Shown: positions 17,526 to 24,409 of the stretch, piece after piece | Layout: each line of letters begins with the position of its first letter | Position numbering within the stretch: the stretch's first letter is position 1 | From: Candidatus Poribacteria bacterium | GTDB taxonomy: Bacteria > Poribacteria > WGA-4E > WGA-3G | Assembly: GCA_026702755.1 (NCBI GenBank) | Contig: JAPPBX010000071.1 | Span: 1 to 64,000 of the forward strand | Reading direction: 5' to 3' | Length of the DNA stretch: 64,000 nt | The notes under the pieces: generated by a model | Seen by the model: the letters and a program-made list of their open reading frames with translations, nothing else | Told to the model about the DNA's origin: nothing | The model's database searches: none | Translations under genes and position numbers: made by a program

Positions 17526-17624
17526 ATTTTTAATTTTGCCTTGCGGTTCGGTCAGGTAGGTTAGGAATTTCACGTCCCTTTCCGTATACTCGCCCTCCAC
17601 TACGTTACGGGCTACACACCTTGG
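17526..17624 (-). repeat. Dispersed leader element, copy D
   Basis: On the minus strand it reads CCAAGG..GTAGCCCGTAACG..TGGAGGGCG, a variable middle, then ACCGCAAGG and 13 A/T-rich bases before the ATG at 17525. Ends match the copies at 1783, 55163 and 61275. Confidence 0.65.
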
Positions 17625-17692
17625 ATATTAAAAAAAACAGCCATCCCTTAATTCCACCTTATCGTCCATTGTAGTATTAACAGCGAAAAGTG

Positions 17693-18526
17693 TCAATGCT
17701 GTGAAAATGTTATAGACTGCCGAACTGGCAATTCACCTAATTTCTGAACGTCTCCGTTGTGCCAACGAATTTTGAAACCATCTATCCGTGAAGCAGTGCC
17801 TAATCCAAAGGTAAGGTGGAGGTCGTTCCCTGACAGGTAACTTGCGCCGCAGATGACCTCCCGTAAGAACGTCATGCCGCCTGCCTCCAACTGAACCTGC
17901 GCGCCGATCGCATCCCTGTTGCCATCTGTACCCACCAACTTCACTGTTAGCCACGCATTCGCATTGCCAACTTCGTTGCTAAGAATTACGGTTGGACGGT
18001 TCGATTGGCAAAGGACGACATCTACATCCCCATCTGTATCTATATCCCCGAAGAGCATCCCGCGTACGACATAGTGGGTTTTGTCTAATCCCGCTTCAGC
18101 GGTGATCTCAGTGAAGCCGGTATGGTTCTGTGGCGCGCCGCCCTGATTGTGAAACAGCTGGACAGGTTGTGCGTAGCTCATTTTCGCGTCAATCTGTTTG
18201 ACGTTATCCCAGATGTGTCCATTCCCAACGAGCAGGTCTAACCAACCGTCGTTATCGAAATCAATGAAACGGGTGCCGAAACCGAGTGAATAGAAAGACG
18301 GATCGGCGAGGTTTGTGTCAAACGTTACATCTTCAAAGTAGCCGCTGCCATCGTTCTGCATGAGACAGTTCGCCTCTAAAGAGAAATTCGATACCCAGAG
18401 ATCGATGTCTCCGTCGTTGTCATAGTCGCCTGCGTCTATGCCCATTGAACCGTTTGCTATACCGTCGCCATTGAAGGCAACACCGCGAAGCACGCCCTCC
18501 TCTTGAAAGGTCCCGTCGCCTTGATT
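17693..18526 (-). pseudogene. CRTAC1 family protein, 3' half (ASPIC/UnbV domain), split by insertion
   Basis: This is the downstream half of an FG-GAP/VCBS protein. It begins at the codons for NQGDGTFQEEG and carries integrin-like Ca-binding loops (DYDNDGDIDLWVSN, DTDGDVDVVLC) and the C-terminal ASPIC/UnbV domain (NAWLTVKLVGTDGNRDAIG). A GTG at 18541, contributed by the inserted element, could restart translation, but there is no signal peptide. Joined to 22659-23480 it restores a single 551-codon frame reading NTLFINQGDGTF, the expected family sequence. An outward-facing promoter in the element at 19040-19069 could transcribe it. Confidence 0.85.
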
Positions 18527-18537
18527 CTTGACATTCT

Positions 18538-18558
18538 CCACGTTCTAAAAGAACGTGG
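18538..18558. repeat. Subterminal hairpin, tnpA-distal (right) end
   Basis: CCACGTTC (18538-18545) and GAACGTGG (18551-18558) form a perfect 8-bp stem with a 5-nt loop, 11 nt inside the element boundary. IS200/IS605 TnpA recognises such hairpins as single strands. Confidence 0.7.
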
Positions 18559-18656
18559 ATTCATTGTTGTTAGTTAAAAAGTATTTAAAGTTAAACTTGA
18601 TACGCACTTTAGATTCGCAACATTTTCTGAATTTCAATACGCGTTTTTGAAAAAAC

Positions 18657-18713
18657 TTGACAAGTTTGATTAACTGATGTATAATTAAATGAAAGGGCGG
18701 AACAGACCCGCCC
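18657..18713 (+). promoter_or_regulatory. Consensus sigma-70 promoter plus 5'-UTR hairpin
   Basis: TTGACA (18657-18662), 17-nt spacer, TATAAT (18680-18685): a perfect match. A GGGCGG/CCGCCC hairpin at 18695-18713 falls in the predicted leader of the 61-aa gene. Confidence 0.75.
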
Positions 18714-18770
18714 AATCACTTAGTATATCATCGTAATTACTAAATCAAAAGATGTTAAAGGAGAAATAAC

Positions 18771-18956
18771 ATGGGTTATCACAACGACAAAACCAGATTC
18801 GGCATTACAGCAAATGGCGAAAAGCGATTCATTTTCGCTGAATCTCCCGATGAAAACGACCAACAAGATGAAGAACGATATTACCAATACATGCTTGGTT
18901 ACCATGTTCATTTTGAATATGGTCGAATTCTCCATGATTTACTAATCACATGTTAA
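18771..18956 (+). CDS. Passenger: 61-aa acidic hypothetical protein
   Basis: I do not recognise this protein. It is supported by an exact promoter at 18657-18685 and by AAAGGAG 7 nt before the ATG. The sequence starts MGYHNDKTRFGITANGEKR, has an acidic middle (ESPDENDQQDEERYY), and ends in a hydrophobic, histidine-containing helix (GYHVHFEYGRILHDLL). There is no signal peptide. It is transcribed away from the tnpA-proximal genes toward the centre of the element. An opposing promoter at 19040-19069 would make antisense RNA across it, a layout reminiscent of antisense-controlled small genes. Confidence 0.6.
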   Translation: MGYHNDKTRFGITANGEKRFIFAESPDENDQQDEERYYQYMLGYHVHFEYGRILHDLLITC

Positions 18957-19039
18957 TAATGGACGGTTTATTTTTTAAACTTGTTTTACTTTAGGCAGGT
19001 ATATATTTTTTTAAAACGCTGTCTGTTTCACCGATTCTG

Positions 19040-19069
19040 ATTATAGCATATATACAAAGTCGCTGTCAA
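19040..19069 (-). promoter_or_regulatory. Outward-facing promoter at the element end
   Basis: On the minus strand TTGACA (19064-19069), 18-nt spacer, TATAAT (19040-19045). It lies downstream of tnpA, points toward the element boundary and the 3' half of the broken CRTAC1 gene, and runs antisense to the 61-aa gene. Confidence 0.55.
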
Positions 19070-19083
19070 GTTAAAATTGAGTT

Positions 19084-19560
19084 TCATTTTCGTTTAGTTT
19101 CTAAGTTATCAAACAGCAAAAGTTGACTATCCAGTTTTTGTGTATATTCTTTGTATTTTTGACCTTCGACGTATTCCTTCAAAGCCTCTAAAGTAACGCC
19201 TCCAGTTGATGCAATGAATTTTGAACTTGTCCATAATGAGCGTATGCGCTTAAGCCCAAAGAATTCGCGACGCAAGCAAAACGAACTATAACCTTTAATT
19301 TTACCTACAATGCGATTAACAGGATATTTCGGTTCAACAGACATCAGGATATGCACGTGTTCCGGCATGATTTCCAATGCAGTTAGTGTATAGTGGTAAT
19401 CCTCTTGTTTTTCAACGATGATTTCCTTTAGGCGTTTTTGTATGGCAGATGTTAATACTTGTTTTCTGTATTTTGTGCAAAAGATCACATGGTAATCACA
19501 AGCCCAAATATAGTGATGTGCTGATTTATAGCGTGGTTCAGAACGAACAGACTCAAACAT
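19084..19560 (-). CDS. tnpA: IS200/IS605 family transposase TnpA
   Basis: The 158-aa protein is a full-length Y1 HUH transposase. It has the HUH motif H68-V-H70 in EIMPEHVHILMSV and the catalytic Y130 with Q134 (LKEYVEGQ) on the C-terminal helix. The N-terminal block HHYIWACDYHVIFCTKYR is typical of the family. TnpA excises and inserts single-stranded circles by pairing subterminal hairpins. AGGGGGA lies a few nt upstream of the ATG. All key residues are intact, so it may be active. It has no tnpB partner in this window. Confidence 0.93.
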   Translation of the reverse strand: MFESVRSEPRYKSAHHYIWACDYHVIFCTKYRKQVLTSAIQKRLKEIIVEKQEDYHYTLTALEIMPEHVHILMSVEPKYPVNRIVGKIKGYSSFCLRREFFGLKRIRSLWTSSKFIASTGGVTLEALKEYVEGQKYKEYTQKLDSQLLLFDNLETKRK

Positions 19561-19762
19561 TTAGTTCCCCCTTCAAAAGTATTGGGCTTCGTTAAAGCAT
19601 ATATATTCACGAAAAATCAAGTTAAAATTTACTATTCATTTCGTGATATGCATTAATTATACGCGATTACTTATGAAATGGCAACTAAATTTTGAGTAGT
19701 ATATGGATTTTTAAATACATCCGGCAATATTTCAATGCACGCCAAGCGTATGACTTTTTAAA

Positions 19763-19960
19763 TCATATAGTGCGTGCAACTATAGAGTCTACAATTGAAA
19801 TATGAGTTTTGGTTTCAAGATTATCAATATCTGCCTCTTTATCGTTTTTAATGATGTATTTAATTGTCTCAGTCGCATCTTCAGAGGAGCGTTGAGTTAA
19901 TTTTTCTGCATCGTCTCCATCAAACGTGATGATAGTCAGATTTGATTCTGAGTATTTCAT
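19763..19960 (-). CDS. Passenger: 65-aa hypothetical protein
   Basis: Unrecognised small protein. The ATG at 19960 is preferred over an in-frame start at 20044 because AGGAG lies 8 nt upstream. The sequence opens with a strand-like segment (SNLTIITFDGDDAEKL) and then a helical stretch rich in Glu, Asp and Lys (SEDATETIKYIIKNDKEADI). It follows the 89-aa gene in the same direction with 124 nt between and precedes tnpA. Small size, charge and position next to a putative winged-helix gene would fit a regulator or antitoxin, but no family is evident. Confidence 0.5.
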   Translation of the reverse strand: MKYSESNLTIITFDGDDAEKLTQRSSEDATETIKYIIKNDKEADIDNLETKTHISIVDSIVARTI

Positions 19961-20084
19961 GTGAATTAACTCCTTTTCCTGATTTCGTAGTTGATTTCGG
20001 ATTTTGAGTTTAATTGACTCTTTTTGTTGAAAAGCACGTATCAAATCTTTTGGTAGGGAAGTGATACGTGCTTTTAATTATGGG

Positions 20085-20354
20085 TTATTTAACAAATCTA
20101 TATTTGCCGTGAGCAAAACGTTTATAGTAATTTTTGCCTGAAGATCCACCGTAAGCCTTTTGTGCAGGCAGATATTCACTATCTTTGATTATAGTGTATT
20201 CGACATCTCTTTCGCTAAGACGATGATCGCACAGTTTTAAGAATACAGGTTTAACCTCTTTTATTGTAAATACAGGATCAGGCTTATTTTTGGTTATTTG
20301 TTCAACAGCGTTGTATGTGTAATCAGACGCAGTTTGCGGATTTTTTATAGGCAT
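20085..20354 (-). CDS. Passenger: 89-aa putative winged-helix protein
   Basis: Unrecognised family. The ATG at 20354 has GGAGGA 8 nt upstream and a TTGACA/TATACT promoter (20374-20402) ending just before it. The sequence contains a predicted helix-turn-helix: FTIKEVKPVFLKLCDHRLSE, then RDVEYTIIKDSEYLP, and a basic C-terminal wing-like stretch (GKNYYKRFAHGKYRFVK). DNA or RNA binding is therefore plausible. With its own promoter and short leader it may be an autoregulator. Confidence 0.55.
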   Translation of the reverse strand: MPIKNPQTASDYTYNAVEQITKNKPDPVFTIKEVKPVFLKLCDHRLSERDVEYTIIKDSEYLPAQKAYGGSSGKNYYKRFAHGKYRFVK

Positions 20355-20373
20355 AGATACATCCTCCAATTGC

Positions 20374-20402
20374 AGTATATCGCGTTTTTAATGAGTTGTC
20401 AA
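20374..20402 (-). promoter_or_regulatory. Promoter of the putative winged-helix passenger gene
   Basis: On the minus strand TTGACA (20397-20402) and TATACT (20374-20379) are spaced by 17 nt; the start codon is only 19 nt downstream of the -10 box. Confidence 0.65.
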
Positions 20403-20410
20403 GTTGAAAA

Positions 20411-20710
20411 TTAGTCGAATACAGAATTAAGCCAGCATTTCCTGCCTTCAATAGTTACAATTCCTCTTTCTTGTAAATCATACGTCATGGAACTTGCGAT
20501 CGCGTTTTTTCTATATCCTATCTGAGGCAAATTAAGCCTATCGGTAATTTCGTCATGCGTAAGAAAGTAACGTGCATTATCTCCCCTTGATAGTTCCCCT
20601 ATTATCGCATCTTCAAGTAAGCAAAGACCAATTTCAACTTTAGTCTTGTTATCGACAGCCGTGAGATCAAAAGCATCAGAAATTATTTTATGGATAGATT
20701 CACTATTCAT
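20411..20710 (-). CDS. Passenger: 99-aa putative HTH protein
   Basis: Unrecognised. The 99-aa protein has a helical N-terminus (KIISDAFDLTAVDNKTKVEIGLCLLEDAIIGEL) and a C-terminal segment resembling a winged helix: THDEITDRLNLPQIGYRKNA, then SSMTYDLQERGIVTIEGRKCW, where the last part looks like a wing. Resemblance to small DNA-binding regulators is structural only. It lies 13 nt downstream of the lipoprotein gene in the same direction, so the two are likely co-transcribed. AAAGGAGG precedes the ATG. Confidence 0.55.
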   Translation of the reverse strand: MNSESIHKIISDAFDLTAVDNKTKVEIGLCLLEDAIIGELSRGDNARYFLTHDEITDRLNLPQIGYRKNAIASSMTYDLQERGIVTIEGRKCWLNSVFD

Positions 20711-20723
20711 TATAAGCCTCCTT

Positions 20724-21374
20724 TTAGTTAAAAAATCCGCATGGTTGAAAATTTTGTTGCCTTGCTTCTTGTATGGTTATTCTATTCCATAGTTCAGCAG
20801 GTATTTCTGATAGTTTAATATGTGGACAACCTTCATGGTGAAAATATGGTAAATTCGGTTCAAGAGATAATACGATTCTATCTTGTAAAGACGCGTAGAA
20901 TTCAGCATGAAATTTAAAATCTCGTTCCACGATAAATTTGATTTCAAACGTATGCAGTTGATTCTTTTGCGGGGGGTTTATCTCGCCACTGATAACATTA
21001 ACATCGCTAATCTCGCCAATTATTTTGAGTAAGTTGGGACTTCTCCATGTTCCGGCAAGATTTGGATGTGTTATATCTCTGATATTCTTATGTGCGGATA
21101 TTATAGCAATATCTTCTTCAAAGAGATTATCTTCCCAGTAATTCAAATAGCCAAGAACAGTTATAATTTTCCCTGTGTATTTCCATTTGTTTTTCAAAAG
21201 TGTTTCAACAAGGATTATATCACTGTTTGGATTAAGTTGATCAGGGATTACAGCATCAGGAGCAAGCAATGCAGTTTCATCTATTTCGCCATCAGTTGAA
21301 ATAGGTTCTTGTTCTGAACATGCAACTATCAAAGTTAACATGCAGAATATAGCAATGGTCGTTAGTCTAATCAT
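20724..21374 (-). CDS. Passenger: 216-aa lipoprotein
   Basis: The N-terminus MIRLTTIAIFCMLTLIVAC is a signal peptide with a lipobox ending at C19, so this is an exported lipoprotein. The body is not recognised. It is rich in beta-strand segments (WKYTGKIITVLGYLNYW, LHTFEIKFIVERDFKF) and ends with a His/Cys cluster (YFHHEGCPH and PCGFF) that could bind a metal. It leads a probable two-gene unit with the 99-aa gene. The divergent gene pair at 21658-22334 encodes membrane proteins, so part of the passenger set acts at the envelope. Confidence 0.65.
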   Translation of the reverse strand: MIRLTTIAIFCMLTLIVACSEQEPISTDGEIDETALLAPDAVIPDQLNPNSDIILVETLLKNKWKYTGKIITVLGYLNYWEDNLFEEDIAIISAHKNIRDITHPNLAGTWRSPNLLKIIGEISDVNVISGEINPPQKNQLHTFEIKFIVERDFKFHAEFYASLQDRIVLSLEPNLPYFHHEGCPHIKLSEIPAELWNRITIQEARQQNFQPCGFFN

Positions 21375-21421
21375 TGTTTTTCTCCAAAGTATAGGATTGA
21401 AACATATTAGACATTTTTAAG

Positions 21422-21486
21422 TTGACATAGAAAAATTAACCTGCTAAAATTTAAAATGGTGAGTGGAGGACGTAAAAACGCCCTCC
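21422..21486 (+). promoter_or_regulatory. Promoter and leader hairpin of the membrane-protein pair
   Basis: TTGACA (21422-21427), 17 nt, TAAAAT (21445-21450). A GGAGG/CCTCC hairpin follows at 21465-21486 and a longer bulged hairpin at 21543-21572, giving a structured leader of about 200 nt before the ATG at 21658. Confidence 0.6.
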
Positions 21487-21657
21487 GCGCAACTTAGGCA
21501 GAATAATCTTTAAAGCCAGATCAAAACTGTCTAATTTTACGAGTGCAGGGTGGATGGCAGTCCATCCTGCACATTTCAGTTATTTATATTAGCATATTAA
21601 ATTTGAAAAGTCAAGGGAAAAATGCATTCTCAACTTGTTATTAAAAAGGAGTATCGT

Positions 21658-21885
21658 ATGAACTGGGTTCAATCTTTTACTTCTACATTGGATATTGCAA
21701 TACAGTTGCTCACAGTATCTGTATTGGTATTTGCGATATTCCTTTTTTGGCGGATATGGCTTGTCTGCAATGAGTTTTCTAATATCCTTGGTTATATCAG
21801 ATTTAATCAGAGCAGAATAAAGGAAACGTTATTACAAATAGAACGATTTTGCCGGAAATATGCTAATAGAGATTATGATGAGTGA
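21658..21885 (+). CDS. Passenger: 75-aa single-span membrane protein
   Basis: The ATG at 21658 has AAAAAGGAG 6 nt upstream and is preferred over an in-frame start at 21622. The product has one hydrophobic helix (AIQLLTVSVLVFAIFLFW) followed by a charged tail (RFNQSRIKETLLQIERFCRKY) predicted to be an amphipathic helix. It is 32 nt upstream of another membrane-protein gene on the same strand, and the two probably work together. No family is recognised. Small paired membrane proteins in mobile elements can be toxins, holin-like or phage-exclusion proteins; nothing here discriminates. Confidence 0.55.
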   Translation: MNWVQSFTSTLDIAIQLLTVSVLVFAIFLFWRIWLVCNEFSNILGYIRFNQSRIKETLLQIERFCRKYANRDYDE

Positions 21886-21917
21886 AGGGAAAATTGCTAT
21901 AAAACTATCAGTATATT

Positions 21918-22334
21918 ATGAATGAGTGGAAAAAGATAAGAATTGGATTTTCTCTTTTCTTATTCTCAGCAATATTTGTAATCTGTAGTGTATTAGCCAT
22001 AGATTATGAAATTAAGCAGACTCTGAAAGGATACCAATCTTTTCAGAATATCATGAATAATGCAGCTATAGCTGCCCAAGTTAGCACAGCATTATCAGCT
22101 GTAATAATAGGAGTTATTGACTTAATCATGTTATTATCAGATTGGTATTCAGAACGACAACAGAAAAGAATCGAAAAAAGCAAAGCCGAAGGTATTGCTG
22201 AAGGTGAAAATATAGCTGAACAAAAGTTTTTTGATGAGTTCGCAGAGTTTATGAAGGAACGCGGCGACGATGCTAAACTCAAAGATTTCGTAGAAAGTTA
22301 TACATCTAAAAACAAAAAAGAAAACGATTCTTAG
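21918..22334 (+). CDS. Passenger: 138-aa two-span membrane protein with charged C-terminal helix
   Basis: Two hydrophobic helices (residues 10-27, FSLFLFSAIFVICSVLA, and 58-74, LSAVIIGVIDLIMLLSD) flank a short polar loop. They are followed by a long charged region (SERQQKRIEKSKAEGIAEGE and onward) that should form a cytoplasmic coiled helix. This 'KAEGxAEGE' repeat resembles the flexible tails seen in many transposon-linked proteins. Family unknown. It is probably co-transcribed with the 75-aa protein and ends at an intrinsic terminator at 22354-22405. Confidence 0.6.
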   Translation: MNEWKKIRIGFSLFLFSAIFVICSVLAIDYEIKQTLKGYQSFQNIMNNAAIAAQVSTALSAVIIGVIDLIMLLSDWYSERQQKRIEKSKAEGIAEGENIAEQKFFDEFAEFMKERGDDAKLKDFVESYTSKNKKENDS

Positions 22335-22353
22335 CGATATAGTTTTTATAGAA

Positions 22354-22405
22354 CACAAAAGCCCAATGAGCCAAAATTAATTTTTGACTTAAAGGGCTTT
22401 TTGTG
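22354..22405 (+). terminator. Intrinsic terminator after passenger membrane genes
   Basis: CACAAAAGCCC (22354-22364) pairs with GGGCTTTTTGTG (22394-22405) across a 29-nt loop, 20 nt after the stop. The A/T-rich arms suggest it may act in both directions. Confidence 0.55.
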
Positions 22406-22606
22406 GTATTATTTAAGGAATGTGTTGGATAGTCTAAAACCGCGCGTATCTGAGATGAACCCCGCGCGCAACCTATTCAAGGCATTACCGCGTGGATGAT
22501 TTTTTCATTCACGCATTTTAATTATGCGAAACGTGTTGGGAAATTCCCAAGAGTATATCGCATTTTTTGAATTAGTATGAATGTTTTTGATTAAATTGCT
22601 ATTGTG

Positions 22607-22650
22607 CCGACCCTGTATCTCCAACCTAAAGGTAGGAGTTTTAGGGTCGG
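22607..22650. repeat. Subterminal hairpin, tnpA-upstream (left) end
   Basis: Outer stem CCGACCCT (22607-22614) with AGGGTCGG (22643-22650); inner stem CTCC-A-ACCT with AGGT-A-GGAG around a 2-nt loop. It ends 8 nt inside the element boundary. Imperfect hairpins of this kind mark IS200/IS605 ends. Confidence 0.65.
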
Positions 22651-22658
22651 AAGATGAT

Positions 22659-23480
22659 GATAAAAAGCGTATTCGGAGACATGTCGTTTGCAACGTAGAT
22701 GTCCACCCAACCGTCGTTGTTTACGTCGGTGAAGACGACTCCAAGTCCACGTGTCGTCGGTTCATAGACACCAGCGGATTTCGTAATATCTGTGAAGGTG
22801 CCGTCGCCATTGTTGCGGTAGAGCACATCGGCGATGCCGTGATACTCGTTGGGACCGCAGTAGATACGTAGGGTGTTTTTGTAGTAACACGGGATGTCGG
22901 TCTCCAGCGCGTATTCGACGTAGTTACAGACATAGAGATCTAAGTCGCCGTCTCTGTCAATGTCAGCGAATGCCGCACTTGCACTCAGCAGCGGACAACC
23001 GACTTGTGCTTGCTCGGTTACGTCTGTAAAGGTGCCATCGCCGTTGTTGCGGTAGAGCACATTTTTTCCTAAGTTTGTTATGTACAGGTCGCGGTTCCCG
23101 TCCCCATCGTAATCCGCTGCGACGGCACCGAGTCCGTAGCCGGTATCGCCGACGTTCGCAGATTCAGTGATGTCAACAAAGATACCACTGTCGTTGCGAT
23201 AGAGCCGATTTTTGGGTGGCGGTTCTGTGGATACGGAGAGCGAATTGCCTTGAACGAGATAGAGGTCCAAATCGTCGTCGTTATCGAAGTCGAAGAGAGC
23301 ACCACCGCTGCCCATCGTCTCAACGAGTCGGCGTTCCGCAGAAAAGCCGTTGACATGCTTGAAGTCAAGCCCCATGGCATCGGTTACATCGCGGAAATAA
23401 GGTTCAGTCCTACCGAGTACAGGAAACATGAGAAGGAAGAAGGTCAGCAAGCAAAGCAGGTAGTGTTTGGGTTGGAACAT
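22659..23480 (-). pseudogene. CRTAC1 family protein, 5' half, truncated by insertion
   Basis: The fragment starts with a signal peptide (MFQPKHYLLCLLTFFLLMF) and contains FG-GAP/VCBS Ca-binding repeats (DFDNDDDLDLYLVQG, DYDGDGNRDLYITN, DIDRDGDLDLYVCNY). It stops being family-like after NDMSPNTLF, where the inserted element begins; read-through adds only a few element-encoded residues before a stop. The matching 3' half is at 17693-18526. It is 15 nt downstream of the SUMF1-type gene in the same orientation, so the intact gene was probably in that operon. The half-protein could still be secreted. Confidence 0.85.
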
Positions 23481-23495
23481 AATAGTGGCAGGAAG

Positions 23496-24377
23496 TTAGT
23501 TTTTTATTTCTGGACGTGGACGGACAACCCGAAACCCAATGGTATGCGTCGAGTCCAAAGGATAGAATTTAAACCGTAAGCCTGAACGCAGGAAGGCACT
23601 GCCGACATCCCACGCACCGCCACGGATAACTCTTGCCCGAAGTACGTCTCGGAAGCGGAGGTTGACCGGATTTCGAGACACCTCTCCACCATTTCGCTGG
23701 TATGCTGTCAGGCTGTATTCATCAAGGCACCACTCCCACACATTTCCGGCAAGGTCTGCGATGCCGTTGGGAGATTCACCTTTCGGAAAGTGTCCCACTG
23801 GCATTGGACGATTATAGCGGCGTGCGAAGTTGGCGTGCTGGCGTGCTTTTGGCGGTGTGTTTCCCCACGGATATGTTCGTGCCACCGTGCCGCGTGCTGC
23901 GCGTTCCCACTGCGCTTCAGTCGGTAAACTTCCGCCGATCCACTCTGCGAACGCTTGTGCGTCGAACCATGTCACACCGACAACAGGTTGCGTGTCGCCG
24001 TTGAGCGTTTCATCTTCCCATGTCTTCTCGCCATTGTGTCCGCGCGGTGTCGGGCGATTTGTCGCCTCAACGAAGGCACGGTATTGTGCGTTGGTGATTT
24101 CATACCGAGAGATCTCGTAAGTACTCAGATAGACCTGATGCTGGGGCAGTTCGGCATCAAAAGTATGCTGTTCCAGCATGGAACTTCGCAGTTTGGCATC
24201 CTCATAGGCGGCTTTCGCCTCTTCAGGAGTTGAACCCATTAGAAAGGTGCCTTCTGGAATAGAGACCCACTCTATAGTGGTGAGGACTTGTTGGGCAGCA
24301 CTGCTAACTTCGGAAACAGCGGAGTTGCTATAGACAGCAAGGAAAAGTATGACAATCGCAAAGCAGGCGCGTTTCAT
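23496..24377 (-). CDS. Secreted SUMF1/formylglycine-generating-enzyme-fold protein
   Basis: The 293-aa product has a signal peptide (MKRACFAIVILFLAVYSNS) and a full SUMF1 domain: IPEGTFLMGS, YEITNAQYRAFVEAT, GVTWFDAQAFAEW, LPTEAQWERAARG, NGIADLAGNVWEW and RVIRGGAWDV. The C-terminal block that carries the catalytic cysteine in true FGE (RGGSW...CR) reads GSAFLRSGLR without cysteine. It is therefore probably a C-type-lectin-like binding or structural member and not an active sulfatase-modifying enzyme. It precedes the broken CRTAC1 gene in the same operon. Confidence 0.85.
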   Translation of the reverse strand: MKRACFAIVILFLAVYSNSAVSEVSSAAQQVLTTIEWVSIPEGTFLMGSTPEEAKAAYEDAKLRSSMLEQHTFDAELPQHQVYLSTYEISRYEITNAQYRAFVEATNRPTPRGHNGEKTWEDETLNGDTQPVVGVTWFDAQAFAEWIGGSLPTEAQWERAARGTVARTYPWGNTPPKARQHANFARRYNRPMPVGHFPKGESPNGIADLAGNVWEWCLDEYSLTAYQRNGGEVSRNPVNLRFRDVLRARVIRGGAWDVGSAFLRSGLRFKFYPLDSTHTIGFRVVRPRPEIKN

Positions 24378-24409
24378 TTTCTATTCGTCTCTCTGAAATT
24401 ATGCAAATG

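Larger units (their letters stand above)
18527..22658 (-). mobile_element. IS200/IS605-type element carrying seven passenger genes
   Basis: A 4,132-bp insertion splits a CRTAC1 gene. Removing 18527-22658 restores the frame exactly (junction codons ATC AAT; a 1-nt shift giving ATG AAT is equally possible), with no target duplication, as expected for HUH single-strand transposition. Each end carries a subterminal hairpin (18538-18558 and 22607-22650). On the tnpA strand the left end follows TTTTTATC and the right end finishes in GTCAAG, resembling TCAA-type cleavage sites of the family. No tnpB is present; its place is taken by small unknown genes on both strands. The A+T content is visibly higher than the flanks. 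No closer hairpins flank tnpA. Confidence 0.75.

Noticed and set aside
18527-22658. Insertion as a group II intron or DNA transposon with DDE transposase
   Set aside because: No reverse transcriptase, intron domain V-like structure or DDE transposase is seen, and the TnpA is a Y1 HUH enzyme with hairpin ends and no target duplication.
22505-22693. 62-codon minus-strand frame across the left end of the element
   Set aside because: It spans the terminal hairpin and junction with the CRTAC1 gene and has no ribosome-binding site.
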